This document shows positions 26,110-34,949 of a DNA stretch of 64,000 nt, one piece after another. Below the pieces are notes generated by a model, which saw only the letters and a list, made by a program, of their open reading frames with translations, had not been told where the DNA came from and did not search any database. The position numbers and the translations under genes were made by a program. This stretch comes from WHTI01 sp963756365 (GTDB lineage: Bacteria > Actinomycetota > CADDZG01 > WHSQ01), in NCBI GenBank assembly GCA_963756365.1, contig CAVWNF010000003.1:2046001-2110000 (forward strand), read 5' to 3'. Numbering within the stretch: the first letter of the stretch is position 1; each line of letters begins with the position of its first letter.

Positions 26110-28107
26110 TCAGGTCGCGAGTCGAAGACCGGATGGCCCATCGTCCGGTGTACAGGCACGATCCCTGCCTTCGTTCTTCGCTCGGTACAGGCCCCGGTCG
26201 GCCGCCTCGACGAGCGTACGGAAGGAATCCCCATGTTGAGGGAACGACGCGATCCCGATCGATACCGTCACCGCGATCTGATCCCCGTCCTCCTCGCCGA
26301 AGGGACGCGAGCGCACCGCTTCGAGGATCTTCGCAGCCGTCACGGTGGCACCGTCCCTGTCGGTTTCCGACAGCAGGCACACGAACTCCTCGCCGCCATA
26401 GCGAGCGAACGTGTCGACCTCTCGCAAGAGGCTCAAGATCCTGTCCGAGAATTCCATCAGGATCTCGTCTCCACGCCCGTGCCCATAGCGGTCGTTGATC
26501 GACTTGAAGCGGTCGAGGTCCATCATCAGGACGCTGAACGGTCGCTCGAAACGTGTTGCTTGAGCGATCACCTGACGGAACTGCATCTGGAAGAACCTCC
26601 GGTTGAACACACCCGTCAGACCGTCGGTAAGCGACAGACGACGCGCCTCCTCGTGCAGGAGCACGTTCTCGATCGCCACGTCTGCCTGTTCGGTCAGAAA
26701 GGACAACGTCTCGAGATCGGTGATCCCGAAGGGACGCGAACGTCGGTAGACAACTAGAACCGCCATGACGCGAGACTCGCTGTGGACCGGCAGTGCGATC
26801 GAGTACGGCGCGCTCGGCTCGTTGGCGGTCGGCGTTGGAGCGCCGGTAGCGGGATCAGGTGTTTTCTTCGCTGAGTCAGCAGCAGCGGCGGCACCCACAA
26901 CGCCGTCACCTAACGGCACGACCCCCAGCGACGAGCCATCGACACCACGCGATCGCGCTGGATGAAGTTCCTGTCTCGCTTGAGCGTGGTTCCAGAGGAC
27001 CCCGAAGTCTGCCTCGACCGCATCCACAGCTGAGTTCAGGATGCTATCGAGCATCTGCCCCATGTCGTGGGTGGACCGAAGTGTTTCGCCGACCCGTCTC
27101 GCCGATCGACGCAGAGCATCCCTCGACGACTGCAACTCGCCGATGGTGATCGCCAGACGATCGGTCATCTCGTTGAAAGCGACGGCCAGCCTTCCGACCT
27201 CGTCGCCCGAGCGGACCGGTATCCGCCGATCGAACCTGCCCTCACTGACCGCAGCGGCAGCTTCCGAAACCTCGTCGAGTGGTCGCGTGATGAGTCTGGC
27301 CAGCAGAACCGCCAACGCAGTCGTCCCTATCAGGGCCAGAAGGAGAAGCACGACGATCGAGGTAAGGACGCTCGAGGATGCTGCGTCGGCCCGGGCAGCA
27401 GGGATAGACGCAACCACCGACACCCCACCGGCCAACTCACGGGCCTGAGCGATGACCTCTTGGCCGATCTCTGCGTGGAAGGTACTTCCGAATGTGAGCG
27501 GGACGCGTTGAGGGCCTTCCATCGCGGTCGTAGACGCGATCATCTGGCCATCCGACACGATCGATAATCCGATCCCTCCCGCTCCATCTCCGACCAAGAT
27601 CCCGCGATCGAGCCAGAAGCCACCCACTAATGTGCCGGCTCGACGGCCTCCAGCCCTGACCACGTCGATCCGGGCAGTTACGAAACTCGTTCCCATCCCA
27701 TCGTTCGCGAGGATCTCCTCGGGCGTTGGGGTCTCGAGTCCCTCAAGGAGATCGGGCTGGTGCAGGGCGGCTCCACGGATCTCACCGGTCGGAGACAAGA
27801 ACATCACGAAATCCAGGCCCTCGGTCATCGACAGCCTGTCACTCAGGTACTGCTGGAGGGAGGGGGCGTCTGCCAGTTTCGCGAGGCGCTCTCCATCGAC
27901 CGCTGCCCTTAGTCGCTCGTCGATCACCGAGGAGCGTTCGTTGAATGCCACGACAACAGAATCGAGGGCTGCGGGCAGCGCCAGTTCAGCCCGCTTGTTG
28001 ATCTCGGAAGTAACGATGCGGAGCACGATGATGCCCGCTGCCGCCAGCGGGAGGATGACGATGATCACGAAGAAGATGGTCAGTCTTCGCTGTAATGACA
28101 AGCGCAC
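26110..28107 (-). CDS. Membrane diguanylate cyclase (dCache-like, HAMP, GAF, GGDEF)
   Basis: 665 residues. A first membrane helix at about 9-30 (LTIFFVIIVILPLAAAGIIV), an extracytoplasmic sensor region to about 245, a second helix (LTSIVVLLLLALIGTTALAV), HAMP (ARLITRPLDEVSEAAAAVSE), a GAF-like domain at about 345-490 and a GGDEF domain at about 500-650. The active site is RYGGEEFVCLL and the RxxD inhibitory site (REVD) sits five residues before it, so it should be an active, product-inhibited c-di-GMP synthase. The ligand of the sensor is unknown. The start is GTG at 28107 with AGGAGCG upstream. No phosphodiesterase or PilZ gene is in the window. Divergent from fmdB. Confidence 0.92.
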   Translation of the reverse strand: MRLSLQRRLTIFFVIIVILPLAAAGIIVLRIVTSEINKRAELALPAALDSVVVAFNERSSVIDERLRAAVDGERLAKLADAPSLQQYLSDRLSMTEGLDFVMFLSPTGEIRGAALHQPDLLEGLETPTPEEILANDGMGTSFVTARIDVVRAGGRRAGTLVGGFWLDRGILVGDGAGGIGLSIVSDGQMIASTTAMEGPQRVPLTFGSTFHAEIGQEVIAQARELAGGVSVVASIPAARADAASSSVLTSIVVLLLLALIGTTALAVLLARLITRPLDEVSEAAAAVSEGRFDRRIPVRSGDEVGRLAVAFNEMTDRLAITIGELQSSRDALRRSARRVGETLRSTHDMGQMLDSILNSAVDAVEADFGVLWNHAQARQELHPARSRGVDGSSLGVVPLGDGVVGAAAAADSAKKTPDPATGAPTPTANEPSAPYSIALPVHSESRVMAVLVVYRRSRPFGITDLETLSFLTEQADVAIENVLLHEEARRLSLTDGLTGVFNRRFFQMQFRQVIAQATRFERPFSVLMMDLDRFKSINDRYGHGRGDEILMEFSDRILSLLREVDTFARYGGEEFVCLLSETDRDGATVTAAKILEAVRSRPFGEEDGDQIAVTVSIGIASFPQHGDSFRTLVEAADRGLYRAKNEGRDRACTPDDGPSGLRLAT

Positions 28108-28232
28108 CCGCTCCTAACGATCCGCATCTTCGGTATCTGGGGGAGGGATAATGGCCTTCTGCCCGCTTCAGCCCTCTTTAGGTACTTCAGGTACTTCGGC
28201 ATCGGCTGGCCTTCACCTTATTCCCCGTCCAC

Positions 28233-28245
28233 TAGAATCCCGCCC
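28233..28245 (+). promoter_or_regulatory. Likely leaderless promoter of fmdB (-10 TAGAAT)
   Basis: TAGAAT at 28233-28238 ends 7 bases before the fmdB ATG, the spacing expected if transcription begins at the start codon. There is no Shine-Dalgarno sequence between them (CCCGCCC). A weak -35 (CTTCAC at 28211) lies 16 bases upstream. Leaderless transcripts are common in Actinobacteria. Confidence 0.45.
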
Positions 28246-28570
28246 ATGCCTGTCTACGAGTATGCCTGTACCGCGTGCGGAGAACGCACCGAGGCCAAGC
28301 AGGGGTTCGACGACCCACCTCTGGTGGAATGTCCGCATTGCGGCGGCGAACTGCGCAAGCTGTTCTCACCGGTAGGGATCGTGTTCAAAGGCTCGGGCTT
28401 CTACGCCACCGACGCGAAGAAGTCGTCGGGGAAGACGTCGTCATCCTCGAAGGACGGCTCGGGTTCGTCATCGACGGATCCGTCAAGCACGTCCTCGAAG
28501 TCCGACAACAAGTCCGAGAGAGTCCGAGAGCAAGCCCGACAAGAAGCCGCCATCGGAGAAATCGGCATGA
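28246..28570 (+). CDS. FmdB-family zinc ribbon protein, frameshifted before its stop
   Basis: Starts MPVYEYACTACGERTEAKQG, with two CxxC pairs (CTAC and CPHC) forming the FmdB/CxxC_CXXC_SSSS zinc ribbon, then KLFSPVGIVFKGSGFYATD and a Ser/Lys-rich tail. As written, the frame runs on into mtnP. In the +1 frame the tail ends KPDKKPPSEKSA and stops at 28568-28570, overlapping the mtnP ATG (ATGA), which is the normal arrangement for coupled genes. The shift lies in GAGAGAG (28516-28522); the span is one base over a multiple of three. Corrected length about 107 residues. Function of the family is not established. Confidence 0.8.
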
Positions 28571-29364
28571 CAGAAGCGCGCATCGGGGTTTTCGGCGGCT
28601 CCGGGTTCTACTCGTTCCTAGACGACATCGAAGAGGTGCCTGTCGAGACTCCGTACGGAGATCCTTCCAGTCCGCTTCTCATCGGCTCGATCGACGGGGC
28701 CAAGGTTGCTTTCCTGCCCCGTCATGGGACGAAACACCAGTTCCCTCCACACGAGATCAACTACCGCGCCAACCTCTGGGCCATGAAGGAGATCGGTGTC
28801 GAACGCATCTTCGGCCCTTGCGCCGCGGGATCGCTAAAGCCGGAAGTGAAGCCGGGGCACTTCGTGATCTCCGATCAGCTGGTGGATCGAACGACCGGCC
28901 GGAAGGACACCTTCTACGACGGGCCGGTAACGACCCACATATCGTACGCAGACCCCTACTGCCCGGAGCTCAGGTCGCTCGCGCTGGACAAGGCGAAGGA
29001 GCAGGGCATCGAGGTCCACGACGGTGGGACCGTGGTGACGATCCAAGGGCCCCGGTTCTCCACGAGGGCGGAGTCCAAGTGGTTCCAGCAGGCAGGGTGG
29101 GAGGTCATCAATATGACCCAGTACCCCGAGGCTTACCTCGCTCGCGAACTCGAGATCTGCTACGCCAACATCGCTCTGATCACCGATTACGACGTCGGCG
29201 TCGAGGGCGAGACCGAAGCGGTCAGTCACGAGGCGGTCCTCGAGGTCTTCAACGCCAACAACGACAAGCTCAAGGACCTTCTCTTCGCGCTCGTTCCGAG
29301 CATCCCCTCCGAGCGTACGTGCATCTGCAGCACCGCTTTGAAGGGGGCGAGTCTCGAGGCTTAA
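28567..29364 (+). CDS. mtnP: S-methyl-5'-thioadenosine phosphorylase
   Basis: Purine nucleoside phosphorylase family 2, salvaging methylthioadenosine. 265 residues. Motifs: ARIGVFGGSGFYSFLDDIEE, AFLPRHGTKHQFPPHEINYR, VERIFGPCAAGSLKPEVKPG, GTVVTIQGPRFSTRAESKWF, VINMTQYPEAYLARELEICY and ALITDYDVGVEGETEAVSHE. The ATG at 28567 overlaps the proposed fmdB stop. The N-terminal 107 residues that an uncorrected reading adds belong to FmdB and are not part of the enzyme. Confidence 0.93.
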   Translation: MTEARIGVFGGSGFYSFLDDIEEVPVETPYGDPSSPLLIGSIDGAKVAFLPRHGTKHQFPPHEINYRANLWAMKEIGVERIFGPCAAGSLKPEVKPGHFVISDQLVDRTTGRKDTFYDGPVTTHISYADPYCPELRSLALDKAKEQGIEVHDGGTVVTIQGPRFSTRAESKWFQQAGWEVINMTQYPEAYLARELEICYANIALITDYDVGVEGETEAVSHEAVLEVFNANNDKLKDLLFALVPSIPSERTCICSTALKGASLEA

Positions 29365-29386
29365 GCCGCGAGATCCGGTTTCCTAG

Positions 29387-30193
29387 ATGTCGATATTCGA
29401 AGCGATTGTCCTCGGAGCCGTACAGGGGCTGGCAGAGTTCGTGCCCATCTCTTCGTCCGGACACCTGGTGATCGTCCCCGCCCTGCTCGGCTGGGACAAA
29501 CCCGGGTTGGCGTTCGATGTCCTTCTCCACGCGGCGTCGCTGATCGCCCTTCTCGTCTATTTCTCCGGTGATCTGCTCGATCTCGTCCGAGGCGTCTTCG
29601 CCGGGGACGCAAAGTCACGGCGTCTAGCAGGTCTGCTCGTCGTGGCTTCGATCCCGGCCGGTGCTGCCGGTTTGCTCCTGGGGGGCTTCTTCGACGAGAG
29701 ATTCAACGACGCCAAGTCTGCTTCGTTGCTCCTCTTGGTCACCGCCGTCATCCTCGTGGTTGCGGAGCGATTGATGCACAGGAACGAGGCGCGAGCGGCC
29801 CGGACCGGCTCCAGGATGCGAACGCAAGACGACCTGACGGTAGGCGGAGCGATGATCGTGGGGATGGCGCAGGCAGCCGCCATCCTTCCGGGTATCTCGC
29901 GCTCGGGTTCGACCATTGGAACGGGCCTTCTATTGGGACTAGATCGGGAGGCTGCGGCGAGATTCGCCTTCCTACTCGCCATCCCGGCCCTCTTCGGCGC
30001 CGCCCTGGTGAAGCTTCCGGACCTAGCGTCAGGGAACGTCGGGACGGGGGCTGCCATCGCCGGATTCATCTCGTCGCTCGTGTTCTCCTATGTAGCGGTA
30101 GCGGCGCTCCTCAGGTACCTCAGGACCAACACGCTCTACCCCTTCGCGGTTTATGTCGCCATCGCCGCGGTGGTTTTCTATATCGCCCTGTAG
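29387..30193 (+). CDS. uppP: Undecaprenyl-diphosphatase UppP (BacA)
   Basis: Membrane enzyme that recycles undecaprenyl diphosphate for peptidoglycan synthesis; overproduction gives bacitracin resistance. 268 residues, about seven to eight helices. Both catalytic motifs are present: QGLAEFVPISSSGHLVIVP near residues 14-32 and AILPGISRSGSTIGTGLLLG near 170. It lies 22 bases after mtnP on the same strand. Confidence 0.96.
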   Translation: MSIFEAIVLGAVQGLAEFVPISSSGHLVIVPALLGWDKPGLAFDVLLHAASLIALLVYFSGDLLDLVRGVFAGDAKSRRLAGLLVVASIPAGAAGLLLGGFFDERFNDAKSASLLLLVTAVILVVAERLMHRNEARAARTGSRMRTQDDLTVGGAMIVGMAQAAAILPGISRSGSTIGTGLLLGLDREAAARFAFLLAIPALFGAALVKLPDLASGNVGTGAAIAGFISSLVFSYVAVAALLRYLRTNTLYPFAVYVAIAAVVFYIAL

Positions 30194-30314
30194 GGGTCCC
30201 GGACTATGCGCGCTTGTGAGAAACCGCACCCGGAGTTACGCTTGGCCTATTGGCCTGAGGCTTCCGGATGGATCCGATAGACCCGGAGATATCCGCGATG
30301 CGAAAGGAGTCGAC

Positions 30315-30629
30315 CTGAGCACCGATGGGTCCGGCTACACCCCTGAACAGAGCGAGCGACTTCGTAAGATCCACTCCCGCCTCGTAGAGGCTCGGCGCGA
30401 ACTCGACGCCCTTATCGGTGACGCTTATCTGCGCCCCCGCGCCTCTGTCGTGCCCGTCCACTTCCTCGATCTTGCCTCCGCTGCCGAGAAGCTTCGGTGG
30501 GCCGAGAAAGAATGGCGCGAACTCGATCAGGAACTCAGCGCGGATGCAGTAGCAGACTCGTCCGAGGAAGAAGATTCAGAGGACGAGGAGTCCCACGAGG
30601 TCCTAGAGACCTCTGGCGCCCGTTCGTAA
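30315..30629 (+). CDS. Small hypothetical protein with acidic tail
   Basis: About 104 residues, not recognised. Predicted two long helices (YTPEQSERLRKIHSRLVEAR and LDLASAAEKLRWAEKEWREL) around a short loop, then an Asp/Glu/Ser-rich tail (SSEEEDSEDEESHEVLETSG). The start is uncertain: AAAGGAG is placed five bases before a CTG at 30315, the best ribosome-binding site available; the frame is open back to 30153 within uppP, but that part is not protein-like. It follows uppP on the same strand and converges on the SDR gene. Confidence 0.55.
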   Translation: MSTDGSGYTPEQSERLRKIHSRLVEARRELDALIGDAYLRPRASVVPVHFLDLASAAEKLRWAEKEWRELDQELSADAVADSSEEEDSEDEESHEVLETSGARS

Positions 30630-30632
30630 GCC

Positions 30633-31400
30633 CTACCGCGGCGGCATCCTCAACGCACCGTCCAGTCTTATCGTTTCGCCATTGAGCATCGGATTCTCGA
30701 TGATGTGTCTCACTAAGGCCCCGTACTCGACCGGATCGCCGAGCCGGTGCGGGTGAGGGATGCCCTCCGCGAGTTTCGCTCGGGCATCCTCCGGCAGGCC
30801 AGCGAGCATCGGTGTGTCGAAGGTCCCGGGCGCGATAGACACGCAACGGATCTGCTTCGACGAGAGGTCCCGGGCGATCGGCAGGGTCATCCCGACGATG
30901 CCGCCCTTCGAAGCGGAGTAGGCCGCCTGCCCGATCTGCCCATCGAACGCCGCTATCGATGCGGTATTCACGATCACACCGCGCTCTTCGCCATCCGGTT
31001 CTTGGGAGGCCATCTGAGCCGCTGCTAGACGGATCACGTTGAAGGTGCCGATCAGGTTGACCTTCACCACGAACTCGAACCGATCCAGATCGATCGCCGA
31101 TCCGTCCCTCGTCAACACCCGACCCGGGAACCCGACGCCTGCACAGTTCACGACGATGTGGATGCCGCCGAACGCTTCCGTCGCCACTCGGACGGCGCCA
31201 CTTACGTCCTCAGCCGAGGTCACATCGGTCGCTGCGAATCGCACGCCGTCGCCGAGTTCCTTCGCAACCGCCTCTCCATCGGACGAGGGCAGATCGACGA
31301 TGACTACCGAGGCACCCACACCCAGCAGTTCCTTCGTGGCGGCGAGTCCTAGGCCGGAAGCCCCGCCCGTTATCAGGGCGGTCTTGCCCGAGATGTTCAA
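30633..31400 (-). CDS. Short-chain dehydrogenase, 3-hydroxyacyl-CoA dehydrogenase type
   Basis: 255 residues, Rossmann fold. Motifs: TALITGGASGLGLAATKELL, NAG-equivalent VVNCAGVGFPGRV, catalytic Ser in IVNTASIAAFDG and YxxxK in QAAYSASKGGIVGMTLPIAR. The C-terminal half (IAPGTFDTPMLAGLPEDAR, VEYGALVRHIIENPMLNGET) closely follows the pattern of the HSD17B10 / 3-hydroxy-2-methylbutyryl-CoA dehydrogenase group, suggesting a beta-oxidation or branched-chain amino acid role. The start is a TTG at 31400 with AAGGAG upstream. No other acyl-CoA genes are adjacent. Confidence 0.85.
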   Translation of the reverse strand: MNISGKTALITGGASGLGLAATKELLGVGASVVIVDLPSSDGEAVAKELGDGVRFAATDVTSAEDVSGAVRVATEAFGGIHIVVNCAGVGFPGRVLTRDGSAIDLDRFEFVVKVNLIGTFNVIRLAAAQMASQEPDGEERGVIVNTASIAAFDGQIGQAAYSASKGGIVGMTLPIARDLSSKQIRCVSIAPGTFDTPMLAGLPEDARAKLAEGIPHPHRLGDPVEYGALVRHIIENPMLNGETIRLDGALRMPPR

Positions 31401-31422
31401 GATGACTCCTTGCTAGATCCGA

Positions 31423-33336
31423 TCAGTTCTCTTTAACGACCTCGCCGGAAGCGAGGACGAGCCCATCTTCGCATCTCGTCTCGACCCGCCCGTCGGAGAA
31501 CTGCTCGTGATAGAGAGCTGCATAAGCGCCTTCCTTGCGGAGGAGTTCGCTGTGCGTACCCCGTTCGATCACTCGGCCGCGATCCAGATAGATGATCTTG
31601 TCGGCCGCGAGGATGGTCGAGAGCCGGTGGGCGATGGCAACGGTCGTGCGCCCCTCCATGAGCGGAGTGAGCGCCTCCTGAACTAGACGTTCCGAGTGCG
31701 TATCGAGTGCGCTGGTTGCCTCATCGAGGATCAGAACCTTCGGGTCCTTGAGGATCACTCGGGCGATCGCGAGGCGCTGTTTCTCGCCGCCCGACATCTT
31801 GTAGCCCCGCTCGCCGACCAGCGTGTCGAAACCATCCGGCAACTCCGCGATCCTGTCGTAGATATGAGCGGCCCGTGCGGCAGCCTCCAACTGATCATCG
31901 TCTGCCTCGGGGTTCCCGTACTTCAGGTTGTTCCGGATCGACGTGTTGAAGAGGTACGTCTCCTGCGTGACGACTCCGATCGCCTCACCGATGGACTCGA
32001 GTTGGATGTCGCGCACGTCGATCCCATCCAGTTCGATCGCACCTCGATCGACGTCGTACAGCCGGGGGATCAGATACGTAAGAGTCGTCTTTCCGGCCCC
32101 TGACGGGCCGACGAGCGCTACCAGCTCACCGGGATTGGCTTCCAGGTCAACGCCCTGGAGGGTCCACAGTCGACGATCCTTGGAACCATCGTCGTTCTGG
32201 CGCTCGTATCGGAACCAAGCATCCTTGAAAGTAACTTGGCCACGAACGGAGGCGACGTCGAGCTCGATCGCTCCGTCCTTATCGACTATCTCTCGCTCGA
32301 GATCGAGATACTCGAAGATCCGATCGAACAACGCCAGCGCGCTTTGGATCTCGACCTGGACATTCAGCAACTGACCCATAGGGAAGAACAGCCGGCTCTG
32401 AAGGGTCGTGAACGCGACGATCGTTCCCACGATCTGGTTCGGGTTCTGGCCCAGCCCGCCGTTGAGGAACAACCACCCTCCGAGGAGATAAACGAAGGCA
32501 GGCGTGATCGAGAAGAAGATCTGCACCAACGAGAAGAACCCACGGCCAACCATCGTTCGTTTGATCTCGAGTTGGGACAGGCGGCGGTTCTCCTGACGGA
32601 ACCGATCGATCTCATATGCCTGCCGCCCGAACGATTTCGACAACAGGATGCCCGAGACAGACAAGGTCTCTTGCATGATCGCGGTCAGATCGGCAAGGGA
32701 TTCCTGGGTCTTTCCCGACACCTCGCGGCGGACCCGGCCTACCTTGCGCGACAGGATCAAGAAGAACGGCATGATCCCGAGCGAGAGCAGTGTCAACTGC
32801 CAGGAGAGAAGGAACATGGCGATCACGGTCGAGAGCACAGTCGTGACGTTCGCCACGATGCTCGATGCCGTGTCGGTAAGGACGCTCTGAACGCCGCCAA
32901 CGTCGTTGGACAGCCGCGACTGGATCTCGCCGGTGCGGGTCGAGGTGAAGAATCTCAAGCTCATGTGCTGCAGATGCGAGTACAGCGAGTTCCGCAGATC
33001 CTGCATCACGTTCTGACCGACAACGTTGTTCGTGTACGTCTGCCACAGACCGAGACCGCCCGAGATGATCGGCGTGGTCACCATCACCGCGAACACGACG
33101 AACAGCACTCGCAGCCGTTCGTCCTCCGGGCCCCCTCCGAGGATCACGTCATCGAACACGACTTTGATCAACAACGGGTTGATCAAACCCAGCGCTGAGG
33201 TGATCAGGATCAAGAACGCGACCAGACTGACCTTCTTCTTGTACGGCTTGAAGGTCCGAACGATCCTCTTGAAAGTCCCCGCCCTAGCGGGTATGTCTGG
33301 CTGCTCCGGCGGCGTGATCCGATGTGGTCCTGGCAT
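31423..33336 (-). CDS. ABC exporter, fused membrane and ATPase domains
   Basis: 637 residues, half-transporter expected to work as a dimer or heterodimer. Residues 1-330 are the six-helix type 1 exporter domain. The ATPase domain at about 370-610 shows Walker A ALVGPSGAGKTTLTYLIPRL, the Q-loop GVVTQETYLFNTSIRNNLKY, the signature YKMSGGEKQRLAIARVILKD and Walker B VLILDEATSALDTHSERLVQ. It resembles MsbA-like lipid or drug exporters; the substrate cannot be told. It follows the duplicated-hairpin intergenic region. Confidence 0.93.
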   Translation of the reverse strand: MPGPHRITPPEQPDIPARAGTFKRIVRTFKPYKKKVSLVAFLILITSALGLINPLLIKVVFDDVILGGGPEDERLRVLFVVFAVMVTTPIISGGLGLWQTYTNNVVGQNVMQDLRNSLYSHLQHMSLRFFTSTRTGEIQSRLSNDVGGVQSVLTDTASSIVANVTTVLSTVIAMFLLSWQLTLLSLGIMPFFLILSRKVGRVRREVSGKTQESLADLTAIMQETLSVSGILLSKSFGRQAYEIDRFRQENRRLSQLEIKRTMVGRGFFSLVQIFFSITPAFVYLLGGWLFLNGGLGQNPNQIVGTIVAFTTLQSRLFFPMGQLLNVQVEIQSALALFDRIFEYLDLEREIVDKDGAIELDVASVRGQVTFKDAWFRYERQNDDGSKDRRLWTLQGVDLEANPGELVALVGPSGAGKTTLTYLIPRLYDVDRGAIELDGIDVRDIQLESIGEAIGVVTQETYLFNTSIRNNLKYGNPEADDDQLEAAARAAHIYDRIAELPDGFDTLVGERGYKMSGGEKQRLAIARVILKDPKVLILDEATSALDTHSERLVQEALTPLMEGRTTVAIAHRLSTILAADKIIYLDRGRVIERGTHSELLRKEGAYAALYHEQFSDGRVETRCEDGLVLASGEVVKEN

Positions 33337-33370
33337 CAGCTAAGAGAACCGCCCCACCCGCCAGAAAATT

Positions 33371-33484
33371 TCATCTGTTCTGCGGCTCGCCGAGGCGACC
33401 CGCTCTCGCTGAAATGCCGCGGCTCAGCCTCTTGGGACGCGATCATCTGTTCTGCGGCTCGCCGAGGCGACCCGCTCTCGCTGA
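33371..33484. repeat. 42-bp direct repeat, period 72, with hairpin
   Basis: Two identical copies of a 42-bp sequence start at 33371 and 33443 in the 177-bp gap between the O-methyltransferase stop and the ABC exporter start. Each contains the inverted repeat TCGCC-GA-GGCGA and is followed by a related GGGACGCGATCA end. Together they may form tandem 3' hairpins for the O-methyltransferase transcript. No gene is seen in the gap. Confidence 0.8.
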
Positions 33485-33513
33485 CCTAATGGGCTCGGTC
33501 TCACGGGACGCGA

Positions 33514-34164
33514 TCAATTGGTTCGGGTGGCGATGATTACGCCGTCGCGCAGCGGGATGATGGTCGATCGGTAGTTCGGGTCGTTCGAGATCGCTTCGTT
33601 GGTGGCGTTGATCGCCTCGGTCCAGCCCTCGCGGACGTCATCGGGTGCGTCAGCTACGCCGGCTACGCGCCCCGACCAGAGCATGTTGTCGCACATGTAC
33701 AAGCCGCCGACGCGGACGCGCGACTTCGCCTTCTCCCACGCCTCGGGGTAGCCATCCTTGTCGATGTCGCAATAGACGATGTCGAACTCTCCCGGGGTGG
33801 CGTCGAACGCTTCGGTGGCGGACGCCACGTGATAGTTGATGGGTCCGTCGAGACCAGCTCTTCCTAGATAATCGAGGGCCAACTTCTCGTTCTCGGGGTC
33901 GAGGTCGGTCAGGTGGATCTCGCCGTCCGGTCCCGTCGCACGGGAGAACCAGTACGCCGAATACCCGTAGCCCGAGCCCATCTCGAAGATGCGACGTGCA
34001 CCGATCGAGCGAGCCATCAACTCGAGCAACTGACCGCACAGCCTCCCGATTATCGGAAAGCCGTTCTCCTGGGCACGCTTCTCCATCTCGAGGAGGACGG
34101 CTTCATCGTCCACCGCAGCGAGTCCTTCGAGGTAAGTGGTTATGCGTGGGTCGAGGACGTCCAT
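33514..34164 (-). CDS. SAM-dependent O-methyltransferase (family 3)
   Basis: 216 residues, cation-dependent O-methyltransferase type. The SAM loop is RRIFEMGSGYGYSAYWFSRA, metal ligands are expected in IVYCDIDKDGYPEAWEKAK and CDNMLWSGRV, and ATGPDGEIHLTDLDPENEKL binds the cofactor ribose. Substrate unknown; relatives act on catechols, caffeoyl-CoA or antibiotics. Good AGGAG site before the ATG at 34164. It follows the inositol-phosphatase-like gene by 9 bases. Confidence 0.88.
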   Translation of the reverse strand: MDVLDPRITTYLEGLAAVDDEAVLLEMEKRAQENGFPIIGRLCGQLLELMARSIGARRIFEMGSGYGYSAYWFSRATGPDGEIHLTDLDPENEKLALDYLGRAGLDGPINYHVASATEAFDATPGEFDIVYCDIDKDGYPEAWEKAKSRVRVGGLYMCDNMLWSGRVAGVADAPDDVREGWTEAINATNEAISNDPNYRSTIIPLRDGVIIATRTN

Positions 34165-34173
34165 CGCGCTCTC

Positions 34174-34947
34174 CTATCTATCGATCAACCGGCATAGGTC
34201 TTCGTGGATACCAGGACCCGAGGCTATGACGCCGGTGGCTTCTCCGCTCGGGGGGCTCAGATCGGTGACGACGCACCCTGCCTCTCGCGCTATCAAGACG
34301 CCTGCGGCTCGGTCCCAGCGCTCTAGATAAGCCTCGAAGAATCCGTCGACCCGACCGCATGCAACTCCGCACAGATCCAGTGCGGCCGACCCGAGTCGTC
34401 TGATGTCGCGTACCTCCGGCAGCACACGGGCCACGACGTCGGCCTGGTGCGATCGGATCGAGCGATCGTACGAAAACCCGGTTGCCACCAATGCCGTGGA
34501 TAGCTCGGTTCGGGTACTGGCCGCGATCGGCGAGCCGTTCAGGCGCGCGCCGCGTCCCTTGATCGCAGCGAACATCTCGCTGCGAGATGGCTCGTAGACG
34601 ACTCCGACCACTGCACCGTCGTCATCTTCGACCGCCACGCTCACGCCCCATACGGGGATCCTGTACAGGTAGTTCACCGTGCCGTCGAGGGGGTCGATCA
34701 CCCAGGTCAATCCGGAAGACGACGGTTTCCCGGCTCCCTCCTCGCCGAGGATCCCGTCATCGGGACGTGCCTGTTCGATGTGGTTGGTGAGGAACTCCTC
34801 GGACCTCCGGTCTGCATCAGAGACGGGATCGGTGGCGCTCGTTTTGGTCCCCACCCCGGTCGCGGTCCGCTCATAGTGATCGAGCAGGATCGACCCGGCG
34901 GCGATCGCTCCCTCCATCGCTATCTCTAGCAGTTCGTCTTCGAGCAT
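34174..34947 (-). CDS. Inositol monophosphatase family protein
   Basis: 257 residues. Metal-binding sites are visible as GILGEEGAGK and WVIDPLDGTVNYLYRIPVWG, with SYDRSIR and the late WDRAAGVLIAREAGCVVTDL. Family members act on inositol phosphate, fructose-1,6-bisphosphate, histidinol phosphate or PAP; the sequence alone does not decide. The start at 34947 (MLEDELLEIAMEG) is fixed by AGGAG six bases upstream; it is 2 bases after the preceding oxidoreductase stop. Confidence 0.9.
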   Translation of the reverse strand: MLEDELLEIAMEGAIAAGSILLDHYERTATGVGTKTSATDPVSDADRRSEEFLTNHIEQARPDDGILGEEGAGKPSSSGLTWVIDPLDGTVNYLYRIPVWGVSVAVEDDDGAVVGVVYEPSRSEMFAAIKGRGARLNGSPIAASTRTELSTALVATGFSYDRSIRSHQADVVARVLPEVRDIRRLGSAALDLCGVACGRVDGFFEAYLERWDRAAGVLIAREAGCVVTDLSPPSGEATGVIASGPGIHEDLCRLIDR

Positions 34948-34949
34948 GG

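Noticed and set aside
28246..29364. True fusion of FmdB zinc ribbon and MTA phosphorylase
   Set aside because: An alternative frame gives a natural FmdB end with ATGA overlap; the fusion depends on a one-base shift in GAGAGAG.
30153..30314. Upstream extension of the small acidic-tail protein
   Set aside because: Lies within uppP and reads as low-quality sequence; a ribosome-binding site is seen only before 30315.
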